From DASTFP01 sp963816855 (GTDB lineage: Bacteria > Verrucomicrobiota > Verrucomicrobiia > Chthoniobacterales > Terrimicrobiaceae), in contig CAWFMA010000009.1 of NCBI GenBank assembly GCA_963816855.1, forward strand, positions 1 through 64,000: DNA of 64,000 nucleotides. Reading direction: 5' to 3'. This document shows, piece after piece, positions 1-8,739 of the stretch; the first letter of the stretch is position 1; the number at the start of each line of letters is the position of its first letter. The notes under the pieces are model-generated. The model made no database searches, was not told the DNA's origin, and saw nothing but the letters and a program-made list of their open reading frames with translations. Made by a program: the position numbers and the translations under genes.

Positions 1-65
1 CTGGCCTGACCCCCAAAAGGGGGAGGTGACATAACTGAAGTTCTGCTTGAGAGAAGGAGCAGAAC

Positions 66-332
66 ATGAAGAGAAGTCGATTCAGCGAAGAACAAATAAT
101 TGGGATCTTACGAGAAGCGGAGGCCGGGAGTGCGGTAAAGGCGATCTGCGCAGCGCATAATATCAGCACGGCGACCTACCACGCGTGGAAGAGGAAGTTT
201 GGAGGCATGGAAGTGAGCGAAGCCAAGAGGCTCAGAGCAATGGAAGAAGAGAACTCGCGGCTCAAGCGTCTGGTGGCCGACCAGGCGGTGCAGATTCACA
301 TTCTCAAGGAGGTCAACGCAAAAAAGTGGTGA
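66..332 (+). CDS. IS3-family transposase OrfA
   Basis: This 88-residue protein has an N-terminal helix-turn-helix (about residues 6-45, with the family opening FSEEQIIGILREAEAG). A leucine-zipper-like helix follows (about residues 52-82). It binds the element ends and supplies the N-terminus of the OrfAB fusion transposase. The reading frame closes with AAA AAG TGG TGA directly after a slippery run, where ribosomes can move into the -1 frame to make the fusion. A purine-rich stretch (GAGAAGGAGCAGAAC) precedes the ATG and serves as ribosome binding site. Confidence 0.92.
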   Translation: MKRSRFSEEQIIGILREAEAGSAVKAICAAHNISTATYHAWKRKFGGMEVSEAKRLRAMEEENSRLKRLVADQAVQIHILKEVNAKKW

Positions 333-1294
333 GCCCGTCTGCAAGACGGCGGGCGGTGAAGATGAGTGTGCAAGAAAATTTGGGGAAAGTTGCGGCGGCC
401 TGTCGGGCGCTGGGACTCTCGAGATCGAGTTACTACCGCAACGGGCGATCAAGCCTGGAAAGCCGGCGCATCCGCAAGGAAGTGCTGGAGCTAAGCGAGA
501 AGCATCCTCGTTATGGCTATCGCCGCATTACCGCGCTAATGCGGCGGGAAGGCTTCGAGGTCAACGGGAAACGAGTGGCGCGGATTCGGAGAGAGGAAGG
601 AATCAAGGTCAGCAAGAAACAACGCCGCATGAAGCGGCTAGGGGTTTCGACCGCAGAGCGGCAGCGGGCTGAGCGGCCAGGGCAAGTTTGGAGCTGGGAC
701 TTCGTCACCGACCAGACTGAAAACGGAAGCTGTTTTCGCATCCTCACCTTACTGGACGAAGACACCCGGCAATGCTTGGCCATTCATCCTGCGTGGTCCA
801 TCCGGGCCGTCGATGTCATCACGGTAGTGGAAGTAGCCATAGCCCGCTATGGAGTGCCCGAACACCTGCGCAGCGACAATGGCCCTGAGTTTATCGCCTC
901 CTGCATGCAGGACTGGCTGAAGGCGCAGGAGATCAAGACGCTCTACATCAAGCCGGGGAGCCCTTGGGAAAACGGGCATATCGAGAGCTTTCATGACAAG
1001 CTGCGCGATGAATGCCTGAACCGCGAACTCTTCGGCAATCTGCAGGAAGCGCGCGTGATCCTGGAAAGCTGGCGTGTCGAATACAATGAGCGTCGTCCGC
1101 ACAGCGCGCTTGGCTACCGGACCCCGAACGAGTATGCCGAGAGAAAGACGAACCGGTTTGATGGGGGCTGCGCGCCCCCAAACCCCGCGCCGCTCGCCGC
1201 GGCAGGCGTTCGGGGGGAACTCATGAGCAGCGCCACAAGGTGGCAAACAAACGAAAAACAAAACACTAAGGAACCCGCAGAGCTTCAGTTATGA
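320..1294 (+). CDS. IS3-family transposase OrfB (DDE catalytic part, made by -1 frameshift)
   Basis: The frame is open from about 185, but coding character begins at the A AAA AAG slip site (320-326). Read in the -1 frame this gives KKVVSPSARRRAVKM. An internal ATG at 362 could also start a separate OrfB. The first ~100 residues are an HTH_21-type region. The rve/DDE integrase core follows: first Asp in WSWDFVTDQ, second in LRSDNGPEF, Glu in GHIESFHDKLRDECLNRE. All three catalytic acids are present, so the transposase is probably functional. The C-terminus has the usual WRVEYNERRPHSALGY signature. Confidence 0.92.
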   Translation, partial: KKVVSPSARRRAVKMSVQENLGKVAAACRALGLSRSSYYRNGRSSLESRRIRKEVLELSEKHPRYGYRRITALMRREGFEVNGKRVARIRREEGIKVSKKQRRMKRLGVSTAERQRAERPGQVWSWDFVTDQTENGSCFRILTLLDEDTRQCLAIHPAWSIRAVDVITVVEVAIARYGVPEHLRSDNGPEFIASCMQDWLKAQEIKTLYIKPGSPWENGHIESFHDKLRDECLNRELFGNLQEARVILESWRVEYNERRPHSALGYRTPNEYAERKTNRFDGGCAPPNPAPLAAAGVRGELMSSATRWQTNEKQNTKEPAELQL

Positions 1295-1474
1295 AGTGTC
1301 TCACCCGCCGGGTCATGCCACTCCCTATTTTAGGGGGTTCGTTTCCGTTTGCTGGCTTTCAAGGATTGCCGGGACACCTTGGACATCCAATCTGAGGAGA
1401 GTTTGTTGTGTTCACTCTATCGGTGATCGAATTGAAGGCGCTGGCTTTCCGTGTTTTTGGAAACTCTTCACTTT

Positions 1475-2956
1475 TCAGGTGTCCACGGTGTCCGGCGGAC
1501 GAATCCGCCACCGTCGTGCGTCTTCGTGAGAGAGCCGTTCGACTCGCTCGGGATGCGCCCGCCAAAGCTTGCCAAGATAACGGGCAGTTGACCCATTCCA
1601 GCTAAGAAGCTGCCTTGCCTCCCGGGCGCAAGCACTCCCTTCCCGAGTCAGTTCGCGCTCAAGTTGCTCTGCCGACCCTTCCCAAGGCGATTCACGCAGG
1701 TTGTCTTTAAAGATCTCGATGTCGGCCAGCGTCAAAAGCCGCATATACGGCTCGAACTGCTCGACACCGGCGGTGATTTCAGGATGGTGATAGTGTGTAA
1801 TTCCAAAGCGTTCGCAAACCAAGGGCGCAGGGATCACAAAATCATTCAGCAACCAGTGGATATGGGCCGGAAACTGCGAAACCAGCGCCCGCCAGAAGTT
1901 GTACCGATGCTCGTTCGTAGCCGTAGGCATAGGCATTTCGCGCTTGTAAGCCCTCAGAAGAATCAGTTTTTCAAGCGTATGCTCGTCAAGCGGGGGCAAC
2001 ACCAGGAGGTTTTCCGGCTCGTCATTCAAGGAGATCGAGAGACGCCAGAAAGGCTTAAGAGTGATCGCGGGGCGATATTTGGGCTCGATGTTCTGTAAGG
2101 GCTCGACGCAGATGGTTTTGATTTGTGCGCCGAAATTGCGCCTGCTCCGCATATCAGTCAGAGGGTTTTCGTCGCCGATTCGCAAATGTTCCGCACCGGC
2201 GAGGTGCCCATTGAAATGCGTCGCCCCCGTCATGAATGAGTAAGGTTTCGCCGAACGCCCGCCCAGAATTTCAGTAATTATGTCTTGCAGGAGTGATTTT
2301 CCTGCATTGGCCGGGCCGACAAGAACGAGCGCTTGTCCTGGTGCGCGCTGTCCGGCATGAAGTGCTCGCGTCGCGACGGAGAGCCACCCATGGAAGAAGG
2401 TAATTTGGTCATGATTGTCATCGGCGAGGACATTTTGCAGAACCTTTCGCACCAACGGAAAGTCACCAGCCTGAGGCTCGACGAGCAGCGGTCCCTTGGT
2501 GACTAGAATGCGGCTTCCGCTTTCCTCATAAATGCCAGATTTGTAACCGGCAAGCTCGCCGGAAAAGTCAACGCCTCGCTCTTGTTGAAGTTTCGTCACG
2601 AACGCGTCGAAAGGGCTGTGGCACGTACCTTCGATGGTCCGCCCCGAGATTCCATGCATTTTACAACGACGCCTGAACTGGCCTTCATTCTGGTGCATCC
2701 AAACGCCGCGCCCATCCTGGACGAGGTATTCTTTACGGCCTATATCGTAAAAAGACTCAACGTGTCCGGTTGGAATCGGGATACCTGGGACACCTAATTT
2801 CTGAGAAGTTTCTGAATTTTGCGTGTCTCCGGGTGGTGACTGCGGTGCTTTGGACGCTTGAGGGGGCGCCTCTGCTTTTTGCGAATCAAGTTGAGGTTGT
2901 TCCGCTCCATAGATCGGATGCCTCCTCCTGTAGGGGATAACTCTACTCGTATGCAT
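1475..2956 (-). CDS. D5-like primase-helicase ATPase of a mobile element
   Basis: A protein of about 493 residues. Translation most likely starts at ATG 2956, 14 nt after the stop of the primase gene and behind AGGAG; longer upstream reading is Arg-rich and overlaps that gene. The N-terminal ~60 residues are Pro/Gln-rich. The ATPase has Walker A GPANAGKS, Walker B-like LRIGDEN and a sensor-like LSISLNDEPENLLVLPPL, the layout of the superfamily III/D5 helicases (DUF5906 type) used by phages, plasmids and integrative elements to unwind their origin. It presumably works with the CHC2/TOPRIM primase encoded just upstream. The C-terminal tail is basic. Confidence 0.82.
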   Translation of the reverse strand: MHTSRVIPYRRRHPIYGAEQPQLDSQKAEAPPQASKAPQSPPGDTQNSETSQKLGVPGIPIPTGHVESFYDIGRKEYLVQDGRGVWMHQNEGQFRRRCKMHGISGRTIEGTCHSPFDAFVTKLQQERGVDFSGELAGYKSGIYEESGSRILVTKGPLLVEPQAGDFPLVRKVLQNVLADDNHDQITFFHGWLSVATRALHAGQRAPGQALVLVGPANAGKSLLQDIITEILGGRSAKPYSFMTGATHFNGHLAGAEHLRIGDENPLTDMRSRRNFGAQIKTICVEPLQNIEPKYRPAITLKPFWRLSISLNDEPENLLVLPPLDEHTLEKLILLRAYKREMPMPTATNEHRYNFWRALVSQFPAHIHWLLNDFVIPAPLVCERFGITHYHHPEITAGVEQFEPYMRLLTLADIEIFKDNLRESPWEGSAEQLERELTREGSACAREARQLLSWNGSTARYLGKLWRAHPERVERLSHEDARRWRIRPPDTVDT

Positions 2957-2970
2957 ATTCTCTCTTGCTC

Positions 2971-4143
2971 CTATTGCGACGCGATCACGTCCCGCTCCGG
3001 TATGTCGTCCACCCCGGAATCGCCCTGCTGCGGGCTTCCTGCCGCGAAGGAAAAGGCTTCCTCGATTGCCTCCCGCTCGGCTTCCCACTGGTCGGGGTGA
3101 ACGTGCGCGAAATCGTTCAAGTCTTGGATCGGCACGCCGTCGGCTCGCATGAGCCCCGCGAACGAAAAGCCGTCCGCCTTCACGCCGGCAGCGATCAACT
3201 GCCACGCCCACAATTTCCCGGCATCGCTGCCCGCCTTGTCATGGTGCGGAAAGATTCGAACCCGCTTGTCGGCAAAATACCGTAAGGCATCCTCGGGAAT
3301 CCGATTGGAAGCCCCCATCATCGCGACCGCCGCAATGCGTTCCTCGACGCCGTCGCACCACGCCAGGTGAAACGCCGCCAATAGATCCGGCCCACCTTCC
3401 ACCAAGGCAATTGCCGGAAAGGATGAAGCCTCGCGCAGTCCTATTGGCCAGGCTGCCTCGCTCCCGGGCAGCGTCCACGCCTTTTTCCCGCCGATGCGCG
3501 CCCAGGGTTGACCGTCCAGCCGTCGAGCTTGTGCGTTTCTGCGCCGCGAATCGCTGACAATCCAAGCCCGGCCTTCCTGGGAATCCGCGCACCAAAGCAA
3601 GCCTCGCTCCGCCGCAAGGGAGACACCCTCGAGCGAAAGCCCGCGCAGCATGGCGACTTTTCCGATCTCCGCTTGTGTGGGCGCCTCGAAGACCGGCCAG
3701 CCTTCGCGCTTGCGCGCCTTTTCCGGGTCCTTGAGGGGATCGTATGACTCAGGATTGCCACGGCCAGGGCGGGAAGGGTTTCCCTGCCATTTAGCGTTGC
3801 CGCTATTGCCTTGGGGGACGGAATCCACTCTCCTGGTGCCTGCCAGGTCTATCAGCAACCGCGCTCCCTCTTCTGGTGACAGGCCGCGGGCGTGAGCGCA
3901 GAAGTCAGCGGCGTCGCCGCGTTGCCCGGTGGTGTGGTCCTTCCAGCGCCTGCCTTTGGCGTAGATTGAGAAGGACGCATTGCGCTCGTCGCGGAATGGC
4001 GACTTGCATGAAGGCTTTGGACGGCCTTCAACGCCCAGCATCTGCCAGACATCAGGGATAGTCAGTTTCTCCAGGGCCGCCTTGAGGGGTGAATAGTCGC
4101 AACCGCTCACGCGCTCACATGTCTCCCACAAGTGTGGTGTCAC
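2971..4143 (-). CDS. CHC2-type zinc finger / TOPRIM DNA primase of a mobile element
   Basis: A protein of 390 residues. The start is GTG at 4143, overlapping the stop of the previous gene as GTGA. The N-terminus has a primase zinc-finger-like region (CKSPFRDERNASFSIY, then WKDHTTGQRGDAADFCAHARG), typical of mobile-element primases with degenerate metal ligands. A TOPRIM domain follows at about residues 245-345 (ALVEGGPDLLAAF for the glutamate motif, RIFPHHDKAGSDAG in place of the usual D-x-D). It would make primers for element replication. Gene order primase then helicase, 14 nt apart, mirrors many satellite and ICE replication modules. The H-D replacing D-x-D in the TOPRIM motif is notable. 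Confidence 0.8.
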   Translation of the reverse strand: MTPHLWETCERVSGCDYSPLKAALEKLTIPDVWQMLGVEGRPKPSCKSPFRDERNASFSIYAKGRRWKDHTTGQRGDAADFCAHARGLSPEEGARLLIDLAGTRRVDSVPQGNSGNAKWQGNPSRPGRGNPESYDPLKDPEKARKREGWPVFEAPTQAEIGKVAMLRGLSLEGVSLAAERGLLWCADSQEGRAWIVSDSRRRNAQARRLDGQPWARIGGKKAWTLPGSEAAWPIGLREASSFPAIALVEGGPDLLAAFHLAWCDGVEERIAAVAMMGASNRIPEDALRYFADKRVRIFPHHDKAGSDAGKLWAWQLIAAGVKADGFSFAGLMRADGVPIQDLNDFAHVHPDQWEAEREAIEEAFSFAAGSPQQGDSGVDDIPERDVIASQ

Positions 4144-4540
4144 GGCTCATCCTCCCAGTTTTCCGTCGGCATCCCGGCAAGCACCTCCGAGAGCGGCTTC
4201 CTGAAGGGATTGCGCCACGCCTTGAGCATCCGCGGTTCGCAATCGCTCTCGTAGAGCCAAGCCTCAATCCGCTTTGCCGGGTCCGGCAGCTCGAAGACCC
4301 TGTCCTGGACGTGACGTCGGACAACACATAGTCCATCCACGCCTTGAACTCCGAATACAATTCGGCGCTCGGTTGTCTCTCCTTCGACCCCGCCCACTCG
4401 CATCGATAGCATGTCATCATGCCTGGGCAGTATCGGACGCTGGCCAGGTCAACCCGGATGGTCGCCACAATCCGGCGGTGACCGGCGAATAAATGCCGGA
4501 ACTCGCGGATGCGCGCAGAGGCATTTTTGTCTAAGGACAT
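4140..4540 (-). pseudogene. Small protein of unknown function, one-base frameshift
   Basis: The first part starts at ATG 4540 behind GGGGAGGG and reads MSLDKNASARIREFRHLFAG onward, to about 4300. The protein-like reading then continues in another frame (VFELPDPAKRIEAWLYESD...) and stops at 4140, overlapping the next gene. Adding one C to the CC before AGGACAGG restores a single reading frame of about 133 residues. The N-terminal part has a CYRCEW motif. I do not recognise the family. Its position inside a tightly overlapping operon suggests a real accessory gene of the mobile element that is either decayed or affected by a base-calling error. Confidence 0.55.
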
Positions 4541-4764
4541 GGCTCGCCCTCCCCGGGTGAGTTGTGTCGACTTGCCAGCCACTCGGACAACTCCTCCGCA
4601 CTCAGAGCGGCACATGCCAGGCGCCCGAGGGGACTGGACAGTTGTGTGTCGCTGGGGTATGTGTCAATCGTCGCCCGTTCAATCGACACTTCGTGCCGCC
4701 CGAGCCTCCAACTCGGGCTTCGCATTTTAGAGGGTGGCCCTGTATCCAACTCTTCCGGGGTCAT
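4531..4764 (-). CDS. Small hypothetical protein of the mobile-element operon
   Basis: A protein of 77 residues. It starts in an ATGA overlap with the end of the ParB/TOPRIM gene and ends overlapping the start of the next small gene, so both boundaries support translation as part of the operon. No known domain is recognised. The C-terminal half (AALSAEELSEWLASRHNSPG) could be helical. Confidence 0.5.
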   Translation of the reverse strand: MTPEELDTGPPSKMRSPSWRLGRHEVSIERATIDTYPSDTQLSSPLGRLACAALSAEELSEWLASRHNSPGEGEPCP

Positions 4765-6227
4765 TTGGCCGCCCGTCCCCGGAATGATTTAAAGAAAGCC
4801 GCGCAGCACTCTTGGATCGCGACGAGTTTTGCCGCCTCGGCTTGCTCGGCCCCGAGCTCCTGATCGAACAGCTCGACGTCGATCACTTGCTCGATTGAGC
4901 GTTTTAGAATGCCCACGAGATCTGCTGGCATCAAAGCTTCCAGTTCCCAGATGTCGTCAGTGTCGTATTTCCTAATGTATTCTTTCGCCGCTGCTCGTGC
5001 TTTCTCGCTATCTTGTTTCGCTTTTCCCGAGGGAATCAGATCGAATTCCCTGACTTGATCAATCGTCAGGGCGACTTTCCAAACCTCGATGTCATGCACG
5101 CCAAAATCGCGACGCAAACTCTTGAGCAGATCGTTGGCGATATTATCTCCTGCCGGATCAAGGTCGGAGATTGCGAGAACGATCAACTTGTCTTTTCCGC
5201 TCCAACGGTAGCGGTCGACGATCTTCTTTTTTAGGGTGATCGTGTTCATGCCGCCCATGACCGTGAACCGCGTCGTGTGATCCTTGGCGGCTTGGTTCAG
5301 AATCTGGTATAGCGTCCGCTTCTCGGTAACGATCTCGAAATGATGCGGCTGGCCTTGAAGCAAGTTGCGCCAGTAGCCGCGCAGAAAGTTCCTGGTTCCG
5401 TAGTCGAGGAATTGGCCAAGGTTGAGAAAAGCGTCGTTTTCATCAACAGTTCGCGTCTCGTCATCGATCGCTCCCCAGGGGATCAATCCTGCCAGTCTTC
5501 CTCGAGAGCAAACATCGATCGCCGCCCGGTAGCTCTTTTCATCGTTTACGTACCGCGAGCCTGGCTTGGAGGCGTGAATGAGCGGGGCGTTTTCTCCGAG
5601 CAATCGGTAATGAATCTGTCGAACAGTAAGCGGCCAATGTTCGCGTTGTTCTTCGACGATCCGTTGAATCGCCGCGATCATCGGCTGCTTGGCCGCACTG
5701 AGTTCGCACCGGCGCCCGTCATCGAACGACACGATCTCGCTTAGCGTCGAATCTTCATGGCGGCGCTTCTCTTTCGCGATACGGTCAGCCTTGATCTGCT
5801 TATGCGCGGCAATTGGATCGACTTTGACGGCGGCCTCGGCAAGCAGCACGCCCGGGACCTTGATCCGTTGGTTGTTCGCGGCCACAAGCAACCTGAGAAA
5901 CGCTTTCGGATTCTTCTGCCGACTCACCGGATGAACTTTCACCTGCACTTCCAGGAGCCCCGCAAGATGAGCTGCGAGACGTCGACGATGGCCGCTGATG
6001 ATGAAACCGTCGGAAGAGATCAGGATCGGCTCCAGCACGCCATGTGCGCGGATATCAACGACCAGCCCCCAGACGTCGTCAACGGAGATCGAGCCATATA
6101 TTTCGTCGTTCTCCGGCGCGGGGCGAATGGCTTCTATCGGCCAAACTTGAGCATGGTCAAGTTCTCCGTTTCCCGCCCCCGGTGGCTCAACTAATCGAAG
6201 GTTTGAATAAGCGCCCATGATTTGCAC
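4761..6227 (-). CDS. ParB-like domain fused to a TOPRIM (Spo11/TopoVI-A-like) region
   Basis: A protein of 488 residues. The N-terminus (about residues 25-110) is a ParB/Spo0J nuclease-type fold with IRPAPENDEIYG, GVLEPILISSDGFIISGHRR and the GHRRRLAA box. The middle (about 195-260) carries a winged-helix-like stretch with RQIHYRLL and a run ending LAGLIPWGAIDDETR, typical of mobile-element proteins related to topoisomerase VI A. The C-terminal part has a TOPRIM-like IVLAISDLDPAGDNIANDL. Known roles of the parts are partition or DNA nicking (ParB fold) and DNA cleavage or primase-type chemistry (TOPRIM); the combined function is inferred. It lies between the HTH gene and the primase genes, with an ATGA overlap at its 3' end. 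Start alternatives are ATG 6227 and ATG 6218. Confidence 0.72.
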   Translation of the reverse strand: MQIMGAYSNLRLVEPPGAGNGELDHAQVWPIEAIRPAPENDEIYGSISVDDVWGLVVDIRAHGVLEPILISSDGFIISGHRRRLAAHLAGLLEVQVKVHPVSRQKNPKAFLRLLVAANNQRIKVPGVLLAEAAVKVDPIAAHKQIKADRIAKEKRRHEDSTLSEIVSFDDGRRCELSAAKQPMIAAIQRIVEEQREHWPLTVRQIHYRLLGENAPLIHASKPGSRYVNDEKSYRAAIDVCSRGRLAGLIPWGAIDDETRTVDENDAFLNLGQFLDYGTRNFLRGYWRNLLQGQPHHFEIVTEKRTLYQILNQAAKDHTTRFTVMGGMNTITLKKKIVDRYRWSGKDKLIVLAISDLDPAGDNIANDLLKSLRRDFGVHDIEVWKVALTIDQVREFDLIPSGKAKQDSEKARAAAKEYIRKYDTDDIWELEALMPADLVGILKRSIEQVIDVELFDQELGAEQAEAAKLVAIQECCAAFFKSFRGRAAK

Positions 6228-6236
6228 TCCAGGCGA

Positions 6237-6485
6237 TCATTCCTCCCCGGCTTCCATGTTCTTGCTCAAGAAATCCTTGATTGAGCCAAGGTGATATAAT
6301 CGCCTTCCGCGGCTGGCACCTTCGCGTCGAATGCACGCGCTCCTGATCTTTCCTTGCGCCAGCAGCACGTAGAGGTGCGACCTGCTGAAACCATAGAGCG
6401 CATTAACTCCCTTCCAGTCTGCAAATTCGGGTTGCGCGGAAACCCAGGCAACCCCCGGCGGCTTGTCAGTGATCATCGGTAACAT
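6237..6485 (-). CDS. AlpA/excisionase-like helix-turn-helix protein
   Basis: A protein of 82 residues with an HTH_17-like core (WKGVNALYGFSRSHLYVLLAQGKIRS) and a wing (REGASRGRRLYHLGSIKDFLSKNM). This is the architecture of small regulators or recombination directionality factors in integrative elements. It is the first gene of the minus-strand operon, 9 nt before the ParB/TOPRIM gene, and probably regulates the module or assists excision. ATG 6485 or 6476 are both possible starts. Confidence 0.75.
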   Translation of the reverse strand: MLPMITDKPPGVAWVSAQPEFADWKGVNALYGFSRSHLYVLLAQGKIRSACIRREGASRGRRLYHLGSIKDFLSKNMEAGEE

Positions 6486-6778
6486 AGGGGGATTCTAAGC
6501 GATTCAGGCCCTTACCGAATCCGGACATTTCCCTGCTGCGATATTTGTCTGGGTTGCCCAGAGTAAACAGCGCCTTGCTTTTCATCATGGCCTCCAAGCT
6601 CACCATTAGCACTGGACTGGATTTTGCCCGAACCTGAGAGCGCTTCCGTTTCTAAAGACCCGTCCCGGTCCGTGGGACCCCCTGCCACCCACCCCCGGGG
6701 GGGCAGCGGGCCCTTGGTCGCGCTCGCTCCATGGTGAGCCGGCGCAGAGGTTGCAGTCTCTCTAATACGTTGGGCTTT
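6486..6778. other. Non-coding stretch upstream of the HTH gene
   Basis: No credible gene is seen. It should contain the promoter of the minus-strand operon. A GC-rich imperfect palindrome (CTGCC, ACCCACCCCC, GGGGGGGCAG) lies at about 6683-6707 and could be a terminator-like or operator-like structure. Confidence 0.4.
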
Positions 6779-6807
6779 TCAGCGATTGACCGCGGAGCGA
6801 AGTGCTG

Positions 6808-7447
6808 CTAACCGGCGATGTGAACCGTATTGCCGACGCGGGACACCCGGTCGTGCTCTACGAGCGAATGTCTCATCTTTGGCAACCCCAGGCGCCGGCA
6901 TTCCTTCTCCAAGGCTGGCGCGCTGTGGACAATGCCGGGACAGGTAAGGCACAAGAATTCTGCCAGGGCTGGATAGGACATCCAACACAAGCAAACCCCT
7001 TCCGGAGGCGCCCAGTTGCTGACCAGGATTCTGCGCAACTCGGTAAACGCGCATATACGTATCTCGGGGGCTCTCGATAGAGTCCGCCAGCGCGGAAAGT
7101 TCCCTTGCTACCCTTTCGTGCGTTTTTGCGGCATTTCGCAACTTCCCCGGATCAAGCCTCCAGATGACGTTTCCACTCGCCGATTTTTCGGGTGAAGCCA
7201 CGGATATCTTGCGTAGTGCTTCAAGATCCTCAGAGAGGGCACGCTCTCGCTGCCACAACTCTTCCAACCCCTTCTCGGCTTCCGTTCGGAGGTTGCTGAT
7301 CTGGCGCTCGCGTGCCGCATCAAAGAAAGCGACTTTCTCTTCCGCTGGAAACTTATCCCATTCGTTCAGAATCGCCGCGGCCACGATGACCTCGGTCCCC
7401 TCGAAGGAAAATGTGCGCTGCCGAGGCGTCTCCCTCGCTTTGCTCAT
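6808..7447 (-). CDS. Hypothetical coiled-coil protein, probable frameshift
   Basis: The start is taken at ATG 7447 (MSKARETPRQRTFSFEGTEV), since upstream sequence in the frame is low-quality. Residues ~35-110 are rich in Glu/Ala/Arg/Leu and look like a long helix. After about 7036 the frame becomes Arg/Pro-rich and continues to 6779, while another frame gives more protein-like sequence (ILVSNWAPPEGVCLCW...) ending at 6808. Removing one base near 7035 joins them into about 212 residues. No family is recognised. It lies upstream of and parallel to the mobile-element operon. Confidence 0.45.
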
Positions 7448-7564
7448 TCGGCCTTGAGGCACCAGAACGGTGATTTGCCCCTGGAGTCTTTGTGGATGCT
7501 GGCCATGACCCATAATTCTAGTCCTAACGTCCACTAATGTCAACCACATCCATAGAGGTAGCAT

Positions 7565-8106
7565 TTATGCGGGTGGGCGGACACTAAAGAGGCGGGTATC
7601 GTCTTTGAAGCACGATTCCCGCTCAACAACGACGACACACGACAGGGCAGGGGAAACGATATCCGATGGCAGATCAATTCCGAGGATACTGGGCTGCCCG
7701 GAGCAACGGAACAAAAAGTTACGCTAAGCTCGGAGCAGGGAGGAGTCGATTATAGCTGATTAGGGTCTGAAGCGCTAAAAAGAGGGCGGTCGCGAGGTGG
7801 TAGATAAGATGTCTCGAGTAGTATGCCCATGGGACTCGCTTAGTAGGAAAAAGAAGGGGCGAGACGTTCCGCCCGTTTCCACCCAACTTGGCGGCCGCCG
7901 GATCGCTCTTAGAGTCCCAAGCGAGAACTGTTGATCACTCGGGTCACTACCAAGCCTGGAAGGACTCTGGTTACCTGGGCAAACGTGCAAGACCACTTGC
8001 ATCGCGGAGTTGTGTCAGAGATGCTAGAGACGCGGCGAAGTTCTCAAGGAGGATCGTTTGAGTGGCGTCGGCGAAATTGTTAAAAGGGAACCGCATAGAA
8101 AATCTG
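7565..8106. other. Gene-poor stretch with a possible truncated C-terminal gene fragment
   Basis: Plus strand 7565-7759 is open for about 64 codons and reads like the end of a protein (AGIVFEARFPLNN, then GNDIRWQINSEDTGLPG) before a TGA. It has no start of its own and may be the tail of a gene cut by the mobile element. I see nothing supportable from about 7760 to 8106. Confidence 0.3.
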
Positions 8107-8702
8107 TCATTGCCGTGTCTTGCGGAAAACGCGGAGTGCGCCCTTCTTGCACTCGACGTCCAACGGCCAAAGGTCCTTCTGAGGTGAGCCGTCGAGGTGG
8201 ACCGGCGGTTTTCGCGGTCCGTCCACTCGCAGCTTTGCGACACGAAAGGCGATGGATTTCGGAGAGTATTCCCAACGTCCAAAGGCAATAGAGGCAAAGT
8301 GCCACCAAAGTTGAAGTTTGCTGTAGCGGCTGAAAACCGAAACGGTAAGAAGCCCATCGTCCATGCGCTGTTCCGGGGCAACGGCAAAGTTCATCCCAAA
8401 ATAGGGGCCGTTGGATACGATGATCATGAGGGCCGAAAGGGTGAGATTCGACTTTTGATTCCGCGTCAGAAAACGAATGAGGCGATGGCTTTCGTTCGTT
8501 GATCCTCGTACGACGGCATCATAGGCTGGCCGGTCGAGTGCGAGCACGAATTTTTGGCGCCCGATAGCAGGTAAGCACGGCGCATGAAATCTATCAATCT
8601 GTGGACCCGACCCGACTTGATCTCCTCCCCAAGCGGATAGAGGGCGGCGTCCAAGCGGAGCCCACGCACTCGAAAAACGGTTTTTCGTTCCGCGAAGCCC
8701 AC
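8107..8702 (-). pseudogene. YegS/DAGK-like lipid kinase, C-terminal remnant with frameshift
   Basis: Two overlapping frames, 8466-8702 and 8107-8547, join into the C-terminal half of a diacylglycerol-kinase-like protein. The piece ending RAYLLSGAKN continues in the other frame as LALDRPAYDAVV. A later block is IIVSNGPYFGMNFAVAPEQR followed by MDDGLLTVSVFSRYSKLQLW, the conserved C-terminal lobe of YegS/BmrU lipid kinases. The N-terminal ATP-binding half is missing; DNA beyond 8702 belongs to another decayed gene on the opposite strand. Confidence 0.7.
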
Positions 8703-8739
8703 ATCCGTCGGTCGGGCGTTCCCTGCACGTCAGACAATC

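Larger units (their letters stand above)
7..1315 (+). mobile_element. IS3-family insertion sequence, apparently intact
   Basis: The element starts TGACCC and ends GGGTCA. The two ends share an imperfect terminal inverted repeat that includes the block ATAACTGAAG plus TCTGC on each side. Inside are orfA and orfB in the -1 frame arrangement of the IS3 family. A perfect CCCCC-AAAA-GGGGG mini-hairpin sits just inside the left end (10-23). No clear 3-5 bp target duplication is visible (GCC on the left, TGCC on the right), so the exact ends may be off by a base or two, or the flanks have changed since insertion. Confidence 0.88.

Noticed and set aside
749..1261. 170-codon minus-strand open frame opposite the IS3 transposase
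   Set aside because: It lies entirely within the DDE transposase coding region, shows no family resemblance, and is a GC-driven shadow.
1475..3211. Longer form of the D5-like helicase starting at 3211
   Set aside because: The extra 85 codons overlap the primase gene and are Arg/Gly-rich; ATG 2956 has a ribosome binding site and fits operon spacing.
6683..6707. C-run/G-run palindrome as a terminator
   Set aside because: No U-tract on either strand, so an intrinsic terminator is not supported.
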